Of a DNA stretch of 64,000 bases, positions 1 to 7,471 are shown in pieces. This DNA is from Anaerotignum propionicum DSM 1682. GTDB taxonomy: Bacteria > Bacillota > Clostridia > Lachnospirales > Anaerotignaceae. The stretch covers positions 2,728,001 to 2,792,000 of the forward strand of contig NZ_CP014223.1 in the NCBI RefSeq assembly GCF_001561955.1, written 5' to 3'. The stretch's first letter is position 1. Every line of letters starts with the position of its first letter. A program made the translations under genes and the position numbers. The notes beneath the pieces are model-generated. The model was given only the letters and a program-made list of their open reading frames with translations, ran no database searches and had not been told where the DNA came from.

Positions 1-1803
1 TCGGTTTTCATAACAGGTGGAGTCTTTCTCATCACTTCCAATCATCTGTATTTACTCTTCATCAATTTTTTACATAATCCTGCATTATTCATCTTGAATA
101 TCTTACCTGTATTCCTATTAATAGTGCTCGTCTATTTTATATCCGGCAGAGCAGCCTTTTCTGCCACATGGGGTGCAGCTGTTTTTCTTCTATTATCTTT
201 TGTTGATAAAATGAAAATAACCATGCGACAAGAGCCATTGCTACCCTCAGACTTAACCTTGGTGAAAGAAGTATGGGCCATCGTCAAAAACTTTCCACGC
301 CCTCAGCTTATCCTTGTTGGCTTATCCTTTATGGCACTCATCGTTCTTTTGGCTTCAGCCTTCTATTTATCTAAAGGAGAAAAGCCCCTATGGAAATTCC
401 GAATAATAGGGTTTCTCGTCTTTCTTATGATCGGGTATGGTGCTAATGCATTATTGTATGCCAATGTTAACTTATATAATAGATACCCCGTCATGGGAAA
501 CCCCTATTTTCAAGTGAATCAATATAACTCCAAAGGGTTGATCTATTCCTTCTTCCATCAATTTAACATTACAAGGATCACATCGCCTCAGGGTTACAAC
601 AAGGCCTTTTTTGATGAGCTGGAAGGCGCCGAGACCGTAACCACAGCAAACAATAAGCCTCATATTATCATGATTATGGGAGAGGCTTTTTCTGACTTAA
701 GTGATAATCCCAATTTAGACTTTTCCAATTATCAAGACCCATTGGAAAACTTTAAGGAGATGGCAAGCAGCAAGAACGCAGTGAGTGGTAAAATTGTAGT
801 GCCCGGCTTTGGCGGCGGTACCTCAAACACTGAGTACGACGTTTTAACGGCATGCCCCACCAGATTTTTAAACAATCCATTGCCTTCCTATAATTTTATC
901 CACCAACCCTTTGACGCACTGCCTCGAAGATTGGCACAAATGGGATACGAAACCCAAGCCATTCATCCCGGTTATCAGTGGTTCTATAACCGTAAAAATG
1001 TCTATCCAAATTTAGGCTTTGAAAACAGCTACTTTCTGGAAACCTCCTTTGACTTGGCGACCCAAGGAATCGGTGGATATGTTAGCGACAAGGCAGCCAT
1101 GGACAGCATTATAAAGAACTTAGATAACCACATTAAAACGAAGGATACACCACTATTTTCTTTTACTGTGACCATACAAAACCACGGGCCTTATGGTGGT
1201 CATTATGGCACTCTGCCGAAAAGTTTTGATACGGATATTCCATTGACAGATACCCAAAAAGACTTACTGACTCAATATTTTAAAGGAATCCGCGATGCAG
1301 ACCATGAGTTGGGTCGGTTAAGAGATTATGCACAAGAAAGCACCGAACCCATTGTTATTGTATATTTTGGAGACCACCTTCCGGGTTTCTCTAATGGTAT
1401 GGAATTCTTTGACCTCTTGAATTATCAAATAGATCCAAATGGCACATTGGAGGAGCGCCTTGCTTTATATGAAACACCTTTTCTCATTTGGCAAAATGAT
1501 GCTGCAAAAAAAGAATCTCAATTTAACGAAACAGCGGAGAAGGCAAAACTGCCTGCATCCGGAGTAATCAATGCCCATTATCTAGGTGCCCTTTTGACAC
1601 AGCTGTTAGATATGAAAGGGGTTTCTCCCCTTTTTGATTACGCAAACGAAGCTCGCCAAGTTCTTCCTGCAGGTACAAACAACATCTTTGTTGATAGCAA
1701 GGGCAGTTTTTCAGACATAGCAACTAAGGAACAGCTGGATGTGATACATCGCCTTCGTGATTGGCAATACTATAAACTTTTTGATCAAACAACATTAAAA
1801 TAA
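1..1803 (+). CDS. LtaS/alkaline-phosphatase superfamily membrane sulfatase-like protein (5' truncated)
   Basis: The frame is open to the left edge, so the true start lies outside the window; about 600 residues are visible. The N-terminal third is hydrophobic with several membrane segments and an amphipathic stretch (PLLPSDL) typical of LtaS-like proteins. The extracellular C-terminal domain is a sulfatase/phosphoglycerol transferase fold. Visible signatures are HIIMIMGEAFSDL (metal-binding Glu), GGGTSNTE (Thr nucleophile), TIQNHGPY and YFGDHLPG (metal-binding Asp/His). Family knowledge: such enzymes transfer glycerophosphate from phosphatidylglycerol to a glycolipid or polymer outside the cell, as in lipoteichoic acid synthesis, but relatives modify other polymers, so the substrate is not assigned. 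A strong terminator follows directly, so it is the last gene of its transcript. Confidence 0.85.
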   Translation, partial: SVFITGGVFLITSNHLYLLFINFLHNPALFILNILPVFLLIVLVYFISGRAAFSATWGAAVFLLLSFVDKMKITMRQEPLLPSDLTLVKEVWAIVKNFPRPQLILVGLSFMALIVLLASAFYLSKGEKPLWKFRIIGFLVFLMIGYGANALLYANVNLYNRYPVMGNPYFQVNQYNSKGLIYSFFHQFNITRITSPQGYNKAFFDELEGAETVTTANNKPHIIMIMGEAFSDLSDNPNLDFSNYQDPLENFKEMASSKNAVSGKIVVPGFGGGTSNTEYDVLTACPTRFLNNPLPSYNFIHQPFDALPRRLAQMGYETQAIHPGYQWFYNRKNVYPNLGFENSYFLETSFDLATQGIGGYVSDKAAMDSIIKNLDNHIKTKDTPLFSFTVTIQNHGPYGGHYGTLPKSFDTDIPLTDTQKDLLTQYFKGIRDADHELGRLRDYAQESTEPIVIVYFGDHLPGFSNGMEFFDLLNYQIDPNGTLEERLALYETPFLIWQNDAAKKESQFNETAEKAKLPASGVINAHYLGALLTQLLDMKGVSPLFDYANEARQVLPAGTNNIFVDSKGSFSDIATKEQLDVIHRLRDWQYYKLFDQTTLK

Positions 1804-1818
1804 CCACCATAAATTTTC

Positions 1819-1850
1819 GCAGTGAGAAATATTTCACTGCTTTTTTCTTT
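1819..1850 (+). terminator. Intrinsic terminator after the LtaS-like gene
   Basis: GCAGTGA at 1819-1825 pairs with TCACTGC at 1834-1840 and is followed by TTTTTTCTTT. It lies 16 bases after the stop codon. Confidence 0.9.
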
Positions 1851-2078
1851 CTATGAAATTTTTTACAGTTTAAGATAATAAAATTTCAAAGATACCGCTA
1901 CATAATTATACAAAATAACGTTTTTTTCATCAAAATACTGAATAAAAAATCATGAATGAATTTTTAAATATGTATGATTTTAAACCATTTTTTAGTTATA
2001 TTCCTTAGTCTTAAAACGTATTTTATTAAATCTAATATTATAACGCACAAAAAAAAATATTTATTTTTTATTTTTTTA
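1851..2078. other. AT-rich intergenic spacer
   Basis: Very AT-rich, with runs of A and T around 2047-2078. No gene is supported. A frame that runs through it to 2225 has no ribosome binding site at its first ATG and looks like low-complexity translation. Confidence 0.6.
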
Positions 2079-2107
2079 TTGAATTTGATTAACTTTTCAT
2101 GTAAAAT
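2079..2107 (+). promoter_or_regulatory. Sigma-A type promoter for the NSS transporter
   Basis: TTGAAT at 2079-2084, a 17-base spacer, then TAAAAT at 2102-2107. It implies transcription from about 2114 and hence a leader of roughly 215 nt before the transporter. Confidence 0.6.
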
Positions 2108-2113
2108 AAAAGC

Positions 2114-2328
2114 GATCCATCACCATCTGGAGTTTATGGAAATTGTATGTGAGCCGCCTAGTGTCACAATGATGTCACAAGGCAAAAAAATGCAATACTA
2201 CTTGGAGGGAGGGCTTAAGATGTAGCATTTTGTCGTCACACGAAACTTTTTGTGACGAGTAGTTGCTGGATGGATTTGACTAGATTTTAGTCAAAACGAA
2301 ATTATTCATTTTTTTAAGGAGGAATTAT
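2114..2328 (+). promoter_or_regulatory. Long structured 5' leader of the NSS transporter, class unknown
   Basis: GTCACA occurs three times (2163-2168, 2174-2179, 2235-2240), and each copy can pair with the single TGTGAC at 2251-2256. The nearest copy gives a 7-bp hairpin CGTCACA/TGTGACG. A second hairpin, TTTGACTA/TAGTCAAA, lies at 2275-2295. A very strong Shine-Dalgarno run (GGAGGGAGGG, 2204-2213) precedes an ATG at 2220 that is followed at once by TAG. No T-box, glycine, SAM or lysine riboswitch core was recognised. A regulatory role is inferred from length and mutually exclusive pairing only. Confidence 0.45.
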
Positions 2329-3717
2329 ATGTCAGCATCATTAGAAAACCGCGGTCAATTTGGCTCCAAACTAGGCTTTATCCTTTCTGCGGCTGGATCT
2401 GCAGTAGGTCTTGGTAACATATGGAAATTCCCTGGCAAAGCATATAATAATGGCGGTGGATCTTTCCTGGTAATCTACATACTTATGGTAGCTTTAATCG
2501 GTACAACCGTAATGCTTGCAGAATTTACACTTGGTCGTAAAACGCAAAAGAACGCAGTTGGTGCTTTACGTGAACTTAACGCAAAATATTCCTGGGTTGG
2601 TGGTTTAGGAATTTTAACAGGTTTTATTATTCTTTGTTATTACTGTCAGGTTGGTGGCTGGACCATCAAATATATTATTGCTTATCTTACAGAATCTACA
2701 ACAGTATACGCTGACCCAACAGCTTACTTCTTGAACATGCTTGGTGTAAACGGGTTCCCTCTGGAAGGCGCAATCATTTACCCTCTCATCTTCCTTGGAC
2801 TGACATCTTTCATTATCAGCCGTGGTGTTGCTGAAGGTATTGAAAAACTCAGTAAGTTCCTTATGCCATTGCTGTTTATCTTGTTGTTAGGCTTAATGAT
2901 TCGTGCTTGTACATTGCCTGGCGCAGGCGAAGGTGTTGCTTATATGCTCCACTTTGATCCTTCCACAATCAACGGTAACTCTTTCCTTGTAGCACTTGGT
3001 CAGGCATTCTTCTCCCTTTCCTTAGGTATGGGCGTTATGATTACTTATGCTTCCTACTTGAGCAAAGATGATAACTTGGTAACAAATACAGGCGTAGTTT
3101 GTGTATTGGATACTTGTGTTGCATTGTTTGCAGGCTTTATGATTATCCCAGCTGTATTTGCAACAGGTATTGACCCCGGTATGGGCGGCGGTTTCGCTTT
3201 CGCAACACTTGCTGGTGTATTTATGTCAATTCCCGGTGGTACAATTTTCGGTTTGTTATTCTATGCATTATTGTTCTTTGCCGCAATTACATCCTCCATT
3301 TCCATTCTGGAAGGCACCGTAGCCTTTCTGGTTGAAGAAAAAGGTATGGAACGTAAGAAGACTGTTGTTTATGTTTCCGTTGTACTGTTCATCATCGGTA
3401 TTTTCTACACACTGTCTCAGGCATATCTGCCTATCAAGGGTGTTTGGTGGTCATTGAGCGGTATTGAATTCCCTATCTTCGGTGACTTTATGGAATACCT
3501 GACTGATCGTTTGCTGTTGCCTTTTGGTGCATTCTTTACAACTGTATTCGTTGGCTGGATTTGGGGCACCGATAACGCAATTAAGGAAGCAACCTCCGAT
3601 GGCAAATTTAAATTCGGTCTTGCTCCCCTTTGGGCATTCCTTGTAAAATTTGCAGCACCTGTTGCTATCTTGTGTATTATTGTAGCAGGCTTATTGTTAG
3701 GTATGTCTATTTCCTAA
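2329..3717 (+). CDS. Sodium-dependent transporter, NSS (SNF) family
   Basis: The 462-residue polytopic membrane protein has the NSS signature near the N-terminus (GSAVGLGNIWKFP, then NGGGSF). In LeuT, MhsT and TnaT this part forms the unwound TM1 that binds Na+ and an amino acid. Length and about 11 to 12 hydrophobic segments fit bacterial NSS members, which import amino acids such as leucine, tryptophan or other hydrophobic ones with Na+; the substrate cannot be read here. The start ATG at 2329 has a good AAGGAGG seven bases upstream. It is transcribed alone, between the long leader and a strong terminator, which suggests individual, probably amino-acid responsive, control. Confidence 0.93.
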   Translation: MSASLENRGQFGSKLGFILSAAGSAVGLGNIWKFPGKAYNNGGGSFLVIYILMVALIGTTVMLAEFTLGRKTQKNAVGALRELNAKYSWVGGLGILTGFIILCYYCQVGGWTIKYIIAYLTESTTVYADPTAYFLNMLGVNGFPLEGAIIYPLIFLGLTSFIISRGVAEGIEKLSKFLMPLLFILLLGLMIRACTLPGAGEGVAYMLHFDPSTINGNSFLVALGQAFFSLSLGMGVMITYASYLSKDDNLVTNTGVVCVLDTCVALFAGFMIIPAVFATGIDPGMGGGFAFATLAGVFMSIPGGTIFGLLFYALLFFAAITSSISILEGTVAFLVEEKGMERKKTVVYVSVVLFIIGIFYTLSQAYLPIKGVWWSLSGIEFPIFGDFMEYLTDRLLLPFGAFFTTVFVGWIWGTDNAIKEATSDGKFKFGLAPLWAFLVKFAAPVAILCIIVAGLLLGMSIS

Positions 3718-3749
3718 TATTAAAAAGAAACAATGAAATGATAATCTCC

Positions 3750-3779
3750 AAAGGGTGTCGACTTCGTCGACACCCTTTT
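3750..3779 (+). terminator. Intrinsic terminator after the NSS transporter
   Basis: The 13-bp stem AAAGGGTGTCGAC/GTCGACACCCTTT has a 3-nt loop and is followed by a short T run. The core GGGTGTCG/CGACACCC recurs at 28669-28690. Confidence 0.85.
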
Positions 3780-3950
3780 ATAAATTTCATACTCAATATG
3801 TATTCCACCAATATCCTTAGAGAACCGATTGATTATACAATCTCAATAGATTCTTTCGGGCTTATTTAATCCATCTCATTATTAAAAAAGCGACAACAAA
3901 ATTTCTTTTGCCGCCGCTCTTAAAACAATTAAAATTTGCCTACAGAAAAC

Positions 3951-5303
3951 TTATAAAACCAAGGCAGTTGCAATACTAAAGTAAATTACCAATGCAACAG
4001 CATCAACCACAGTAGAAATCAATGGTCCTGCCATCATTGCCGGGTCTAGTTTTAAAGACTTTGCTAAAATTGGAAGCAAACAACCGATGGTTTTTGCTAA
4101 AACAACCACTGCTGCCATACTTAACGATACAGAAAAATTAATCCAAAAACCTGTATCTCGATTTACCAAAGTCATTTTCAGTATATTAATTAATCCTAAT
4201 GCAACGCCACATAAAACGCCAACACGAATTTCCTTCCAAACAACCTTTAATGCATCTCTTATCTCAATTTCTCCCAAGGCCATACCACGAATAATCATTG
4301 TGGAAGCTTGTGAGCCTGCATTTCCGCCCGTACCTGTAATAATAGGGATAAACCCAGAAAGTACCACAGCCACCTCCAAAAGACTATTGAAGTGGCCAAT
4401 GACAAAACTGCTTAACGTTCCGGAAATCATTAAAACCGAAAGCCATACAATTCTGTTTTTCGCCAATACCATGACAGGAGTTTTAAGATATTCTTCATCA
4501 GATGGGATCAATGCTGCCATCTTTTCCATATCTTCCGTTGTTTCCTGCTCAATAACATCAACGATATCGTCAACGGTAATAATGCCCACCAAACGTCCTT
4601 CTGTATCCGTAACAGGCAGAGCCATCCAGTTGTATTTTTTAAAGATGTTAGCTACCTCTTCCTGATCGTCCGTGGTTAGAACAGATACAACATCATCCTG
4701 CATCAGTTCATCAATGGTATTGTCATCCGCCGCACAAATTAGTGTTCTCAATGGAACAACACCAATTAGCTTTCTCTGATCATCGATGACATAACAAGTA
4801 TAAATTGTTTCCTTATCCGTCCCCGTTCGCTTAATCTGCTTCATGGCATTTCCCACTGTCATGCTACTGTGCAGCCTCACAAACTCTATGGTCATCAAGC
4901 TTCCTGCCGAATTTTCAGGATAATTCAAAAATCGGTTAATCAGCTTTCTTGTTTCCGCATCTGTGTTACGCAAAATCTTTTTTACAAGATTTGCAGGTGC
5001 CTCTTCCAAAAAGTCCACCGTATCATCCAAGAACATCTCGTCCACAATGTTCCGAACTTCTCTATCTGTTATTGAATGAACAATGTGCTCCTGTGTATCA
5101 CTATCCATATAAGAAAAAACCTCTGCCGCCATATCTTTGGTAAGCAAACGGAAAACAAAAAGCTGTTTTTCCGCAGTCAATTCTTCAAAATACTCTGCCA
5201 CATTGGCAGGCTGTTCTGAGTTCAATTCCTCTTTTAATCGAGCATATTCCCCTGATTCCATTAATTTATTTAAGAAATCAAATAATTCCTGCATTTCCTC
5301 CAT
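3951..5303 (-). CDS. mgtE: Magnesium transporter MgtE
   Basis: The 450-residue MgtE has an N-terminal cytoplasmic helical superfamily domain (DFLEEAPANLVKKIL, residues about 90-115), a CBS pair (about 130-250) and five C-terminal membrane segments. The pore region includes TGTGGNAGSQAS and a final segment with GPLISTVVDAVALVIYF. MgtE is a Mg2+ channel gated by Mg2+ bound to the cytoplasmic domains. The frame could begin at GTG 5333, but that codon lies inside the stem of the leader terminator. ATG 5303 has GGGGTGAAG just upstream and gives the usual family length, so 5303 was chosen. The gene is monocistronic and sits behind an attenuator-type leader described separately. Confidence 0.95.
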   Translation of the reverse strand: MEEMQELFDFLNKLMESGEYARLKEELNSEQPANVAEYFEELTAEKQLFVFRLLTKDMAAEVFSYMDSDTQEHIVHSITDREVRNIVDEMFLDDTVDFLEEAPANLVKKILRNTDAETRKLINRFLNYPENSAGSLMTIEFVRLHSSMTVGNAMKQIKRTGTDKETIYTCYVIDDQRKLIGVVPLRTLICAADDNTIDELMQDDVVSVLTTDDQEEVANIFKKYNWMALPVTDTEGRLVGIITVDDIVDVIEQETTEDMEKMAALIPSDEEYLKTPVMVLAKNRIVWLSVLMISGTLSSFVIGHFNSLLEVAVVLSGFIPIITGTGGNAGSQASTMIIRGMALGEIEIRDALKVVWKEIRVGVLCGVALGLINILKMTLVNRDTGFWINFSVSLSMAAVVVLAKTIGCLLPILAKSLKLDPAMMAGPLISTVVDAVALVIYFSIATALVL

Positions 5304-5320
5304 AATCTTCACCCCGTTCC

Positions 5321-5360
5321 AATAAAAAAACACGACTTATTTTTTTCAAATTAGCCGTGT
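5321..5360 (-). terminator. Intrinsic terminator (attenuator) immediately upstream of mgtE
   Basis: Read on the minus strand, ACACGGCTAATTT pairs with AAATAAGTCGTGT (12 of 13 positions, one A-A mismatch, one G-U), with a GAAAA-type loop. TTTTTTTATT follows. The T run ends about 20 nt before the mgtE ATG, so unless it is disrupted it should stop transcription before the gene. Its 5' arm is shared with the antiterminator. Confidence 0.85.
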
Positions 5361-5429
5361 ATTATCCGAAAAAAGGCGTAAGAATCGAAGGGTCTAGTCC
5401 AAGTCATAAGGTAAACCCAAATACACGGC
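5354..5429 (-). promoter_or_regulatory. Antiterminator pairing in the mgtE leader
   Basis: On the minus strand GCCGTGTATT (5429 to 5420) is the perfect 10-base complement of AATACACGGC (5363 to 5354). The second element contains the ACACGGC arm of the terminator, so the two folds exclude each other. A smaller stem, GGGTTTA with TAGACCC, can nest between them. The first element lies inside codons 22-25 of the small upstream ORF, so ribosomes on that ORF can influence the choice. Confidence 0.7.
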
Positions 5430-5495
5430 AATATTTAACTGATACGTTCGATAACTCTCAGGTTCTAAAGGTATACTTTCGCTTTTGCCGTCCAT
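5394..5495 (-). CDS. 33-residue putative leader peptide upstream of mgtE
   Basis: ATG at 5495 is preceded by AGGTGG (5507-5502) at a six-base spacing, and the frame runs 33 codons to TAG at 5396-5394. The product begins MDGKSESIPLEPESY and ends LGLPYDLD; it has an early acidic/proline stretch (residues 8-13) and four tyrosines. It lies about 36 nt after the predicted transcription start and overlaps the 5' arm of the antiterminator. It resembles no protein family I know. The role as a cis-acting sensor peptide is inferred from position and RNA structure. Confidence 0.6.
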   Translation of the reverse strand: MDGKSESIPLEPESYRTYQLNIAVYLGLPYDLD

Positions 5496-5537
5496 TCAAA
5501 TCCACCTCAGCTTTCATAAAAAAATTAATATATACTT

Positions 5538-5566
5538 AGTATATGCTTCAAAAAATTTAACGTCAA
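5538..5566 (-). promoter_or_regulatory. Promoter of the mgtE leader
   Basis: TTGACG (5566-5561), a 17-base spacer, and TATACT (5543-5538) on the minus strand. It predicts a start near 5531 and a leader of about 230 nt. Confidence 0.8.
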
Positions 5567-5656
5567 CACCATATGAGAAATTTCTTTGAAAACTTTCAAA
5601 CTTCATCAACAAAATTCGTCATTCAGGCTGACATTTTTCCATAGTCTTAATGATAG

Positions 5657-7003
5657 TTAGTATCTCTTCAGAAAGTTTCCAAACTTAGTATATTGACCTA
5701 ACCAAGTCAAATCAACGGTACCCGTTGGGCCATTTCTTTGCTTTGCAATAATCAATTCAGCTTGATTTTTTTTCTCCGTTTCAGGAAAGTAATATTCATC
5801 TCGATAAAGAAAAGCCACAACGTCAGCATCCTGCTCAATGGCACCGGATTCACGCAAGTCTGATAGCATGGGTCTATGGTCACTTCTTTGCTCACAAGCA
5901 CGGCTTAACTGAGATAATGCAATCACAGGTGATTCCATCTCACGGGCAATTGCCTTTAAATTACGAGAAATTTCCGAAATTTCTTGTTGTCTTGAGTCCG
6001 TTCTGCCGTTGCCACTCATTAACTGTAAGTAATCAATTACGATCAGCCCCAAGCCCTTTTCCACCTTTAAACGGCGGCATTTTGAGCGCACGTCCATAGG
6101 AGAAATACCGGGGGTGTCATCAATATAAATTGGTGCTTGGGAAAGAGGTCCCATGGCACGAATCAAATCTTCCCAATCCTTATCGTTCAATTCTCCGGTT
6201 CTAAGCTTTTGCGCATCCAGCATTGCTTCTGAGCAAAGCATACGGTTTACCAACTGTTCTCGACTCATTTCCAATGAAAATACAGCTACGGGTACGTTTC
6301 CTCGAATTGCTGCATTTTGAATGATATTCAATGCAAAGGCAGTTTTGCCCATAGAAGGGCGGGCGGCAAGGAGCACCAAATCTGACTTTTGCAGTCCCGC
6401 AGTTTTTGCATCAAAATCAACAAATCCCGTAGGGACCCCTGTGAGCTTACCCTTAGAGCGGTAAATATCCTCAATTTTTTCAATGGAATCAACAGCAATA
6501 TCTCGAATATGGTGAAACTCCTCAGAATGGCGTTTCTGCATGATATCAAAGATACTTTTTTCTGCCTGATCCATAATACTGTTGATAGATTCTTTTCCCT
6601 CAAAGCTCATTTGAGAGAGATTTCCCGCCGTCCGAATCAAGCGGCGCAAAACAGATTTTTCTTCAACAATTGCCGCATAGTGACGCACATTAACAGAACT
6701 GCCCACGGCAGTGGATAGGGTTGCCAAAAAAGGCACACCGCCCACCTGCTCAAATACGCCCTTTTCTTCCAGCTTATTTTTCACTGTAACCACATCAATG
6801 GGCGATGCTTGACGATACAATTCTTCTGCTGCCTCAAAAACCATTCTATGGTCAGGGCGGTAAAAATCCTCTCCCGAAAGAATCTCAAGGGCAACCGAAG
6901 CTGCCTCTCTGTCCAAAAACATTGAGCCCAATACGGCCTGTTCCGCTGTTTCATCGTGGGGCGGCACGCCACGGATATTTTCATTTTGTTTTTGCTGTTC
7001 CAT
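5657..7003 (-). CDS. dnaB: Replicative DNA helicase DnaB
   Basis: The 448-residue DnaB family hexameric helicase unwinds DNA at the replication fork. It has the N-terminal DnaB domain (PHDETAEQAVLGSMFLD) and a RecA-like C-terminal domain with Walker A (AARPSMGKTAFAL, residue about 215), Walker B (LGLIVIDYLQLM) and the SRNLKAIARE region. The length is normal, with no intein. The start ATG at 7003 has GGAGGCGG upstream. It is the last gene of the MazG-like/gdpP/rplI/dnaB run and begins 20 bp after rplI ends, matching the conserved rplI-dnaB order of Firmicutes. Only a weak hairpin follows it. Confidence 0.97.
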   Translation of the reverse strand: MEQQKQNENIRGVPPHDETAEQAVLGSMFLDREAASVALEILSGEDFYRPDHRMVFEAAEELYRQASPIDVVTVKNKLEEKGVFEQVGGVPFLATLSTAVGSSVNVRHYAAIVEEKSVLRRLIRTAGNLSQMSFEGKESINSIMDQAEKSIFDIMQKRHSEEFHHIRDIAVDSIEKIEDIYRSKGKLTGVPTGFVDFDAKTAGLQKSDLVLLAARPSMGKTAFALNIIQNAAIRGNVPVAVFSLEMSREQLVNRMLCSEAMLDAQKLRTGELNDKDWEDLIRAMGPLSQAPIYIDDTPGISPMDVRSKCRRLKVEKGLGLIVIDYLQLMSGNGRTDSRQQEISEISRNLKAIAREMESPVIALSQLSRACEQRSDHRPMLSDLRESGAIEQDADVVAFLYRDEYYFPETEKKNQAELIIAKQRNGPTGTVDLTWLGQYTKFGNFLKRY

Positions 7004-7023
7004 GTATTCCGCCTCCGCTTATA

Positions 7024-7470
7024 TTAAACCTCTACAATCTTAATGGTAACTTCTGCGGTAACCTTAGGATGCAGCTTAATGGTTGCCGTTCTTTCCCCAA
7101 CCATTTTAATAGGGTCGCCGATAGAAACCTTCTTTTTATCAATATCCTGCTTCGTTTGCTCCACGATTGCATCAGCAACTTCTTTATTTGTAACAGAACC
7201 GAATAATTTTCCATTTCCGCCTGTTTTCACCTTTATCGTAACAACCTGATCCTTCAAATTTTCTGCAATCTTTTGGGCGCTTTCCAGCTCCTCCTGTTTT
7301 CTCTTTTCTTCGGATTTCTGCTTTAATTCAAAGTCATTTAAATTAGACTTAGTAGCTTCCACTGCAAGCTTTTTGGGGAACAAGAAATTTTTTGCATAGC
7401 CTTCGCTTGCATTCACTAATTCACCTTTTTTACCAACACTTTTCACATCTTGTAATAAAATCACTTTCAT
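7024..7470 (-). CDS. rplI: 50S ribosomal protein L9
   Basis: The 148-residue bL9 has the N-terminal 23S-rRNA-binding domain ([31 protein letters not shown]), a long connecting helix rich in Lys/Glu (about 45-75) and a C-terminal domain ([16 protein letters not shown]). The length is standard. It lies one base from the end of gdpP, so the two are cotranscribed and probably translationally coupled. gdpP-rplI-dnaB is a known Firmicute arrangement. Confidence 0.98.
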   Translation of the reverse strand: MKVILLQDVKSVGKKGELVNASEGYAKNFLFPKKLAVEATKSNLNDFELKQKSEEKRKQEELESAQKIAENLKDQVVTIKVKTGGNGKLFGSVTNKEVADAIVEQTKQDIDKKKVSIGDPIKMVGERTATIKLHPKVTAEVTIKIVEV

Positions 7471-7471
7471 A

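Noticed and set aside
1974-2225. 83-codon plus-strand frame before the NSS transporter
   Set aside because: It starts upstream of the predicted promoter, lacks a ribosome binding site, and its translation is low-complexity AT-rich sequence. Only its last two codons (ATG-TAG) have a good Shine-Dalgarno.
4087-4665. 192-codon plus-strand frame antisense to mgtE
   Set aside because: It is a shadow frame of a clear MgtE gene; membrane-like composition arises from the complementary strand.
5440-5475. tRNA T-arm-like sequence ACGTTCGATAACTC
   Set aside because: No acceptor stem or anticodon arm can be formed around it; the stretch belongs to the mgtE leader ORF.
5303-5537. M-box (ykoK) or c-di-AMP (ydaO) riboswitch in the mgtE leader
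   Set aside because: I compared the leader with the remembered core motifs of both families and found neither the M-box GCUAAAGCUCUACGA-type end nor the ydaO GGAACC/GGGUGAAUC elements. A covariance search would be decisive.
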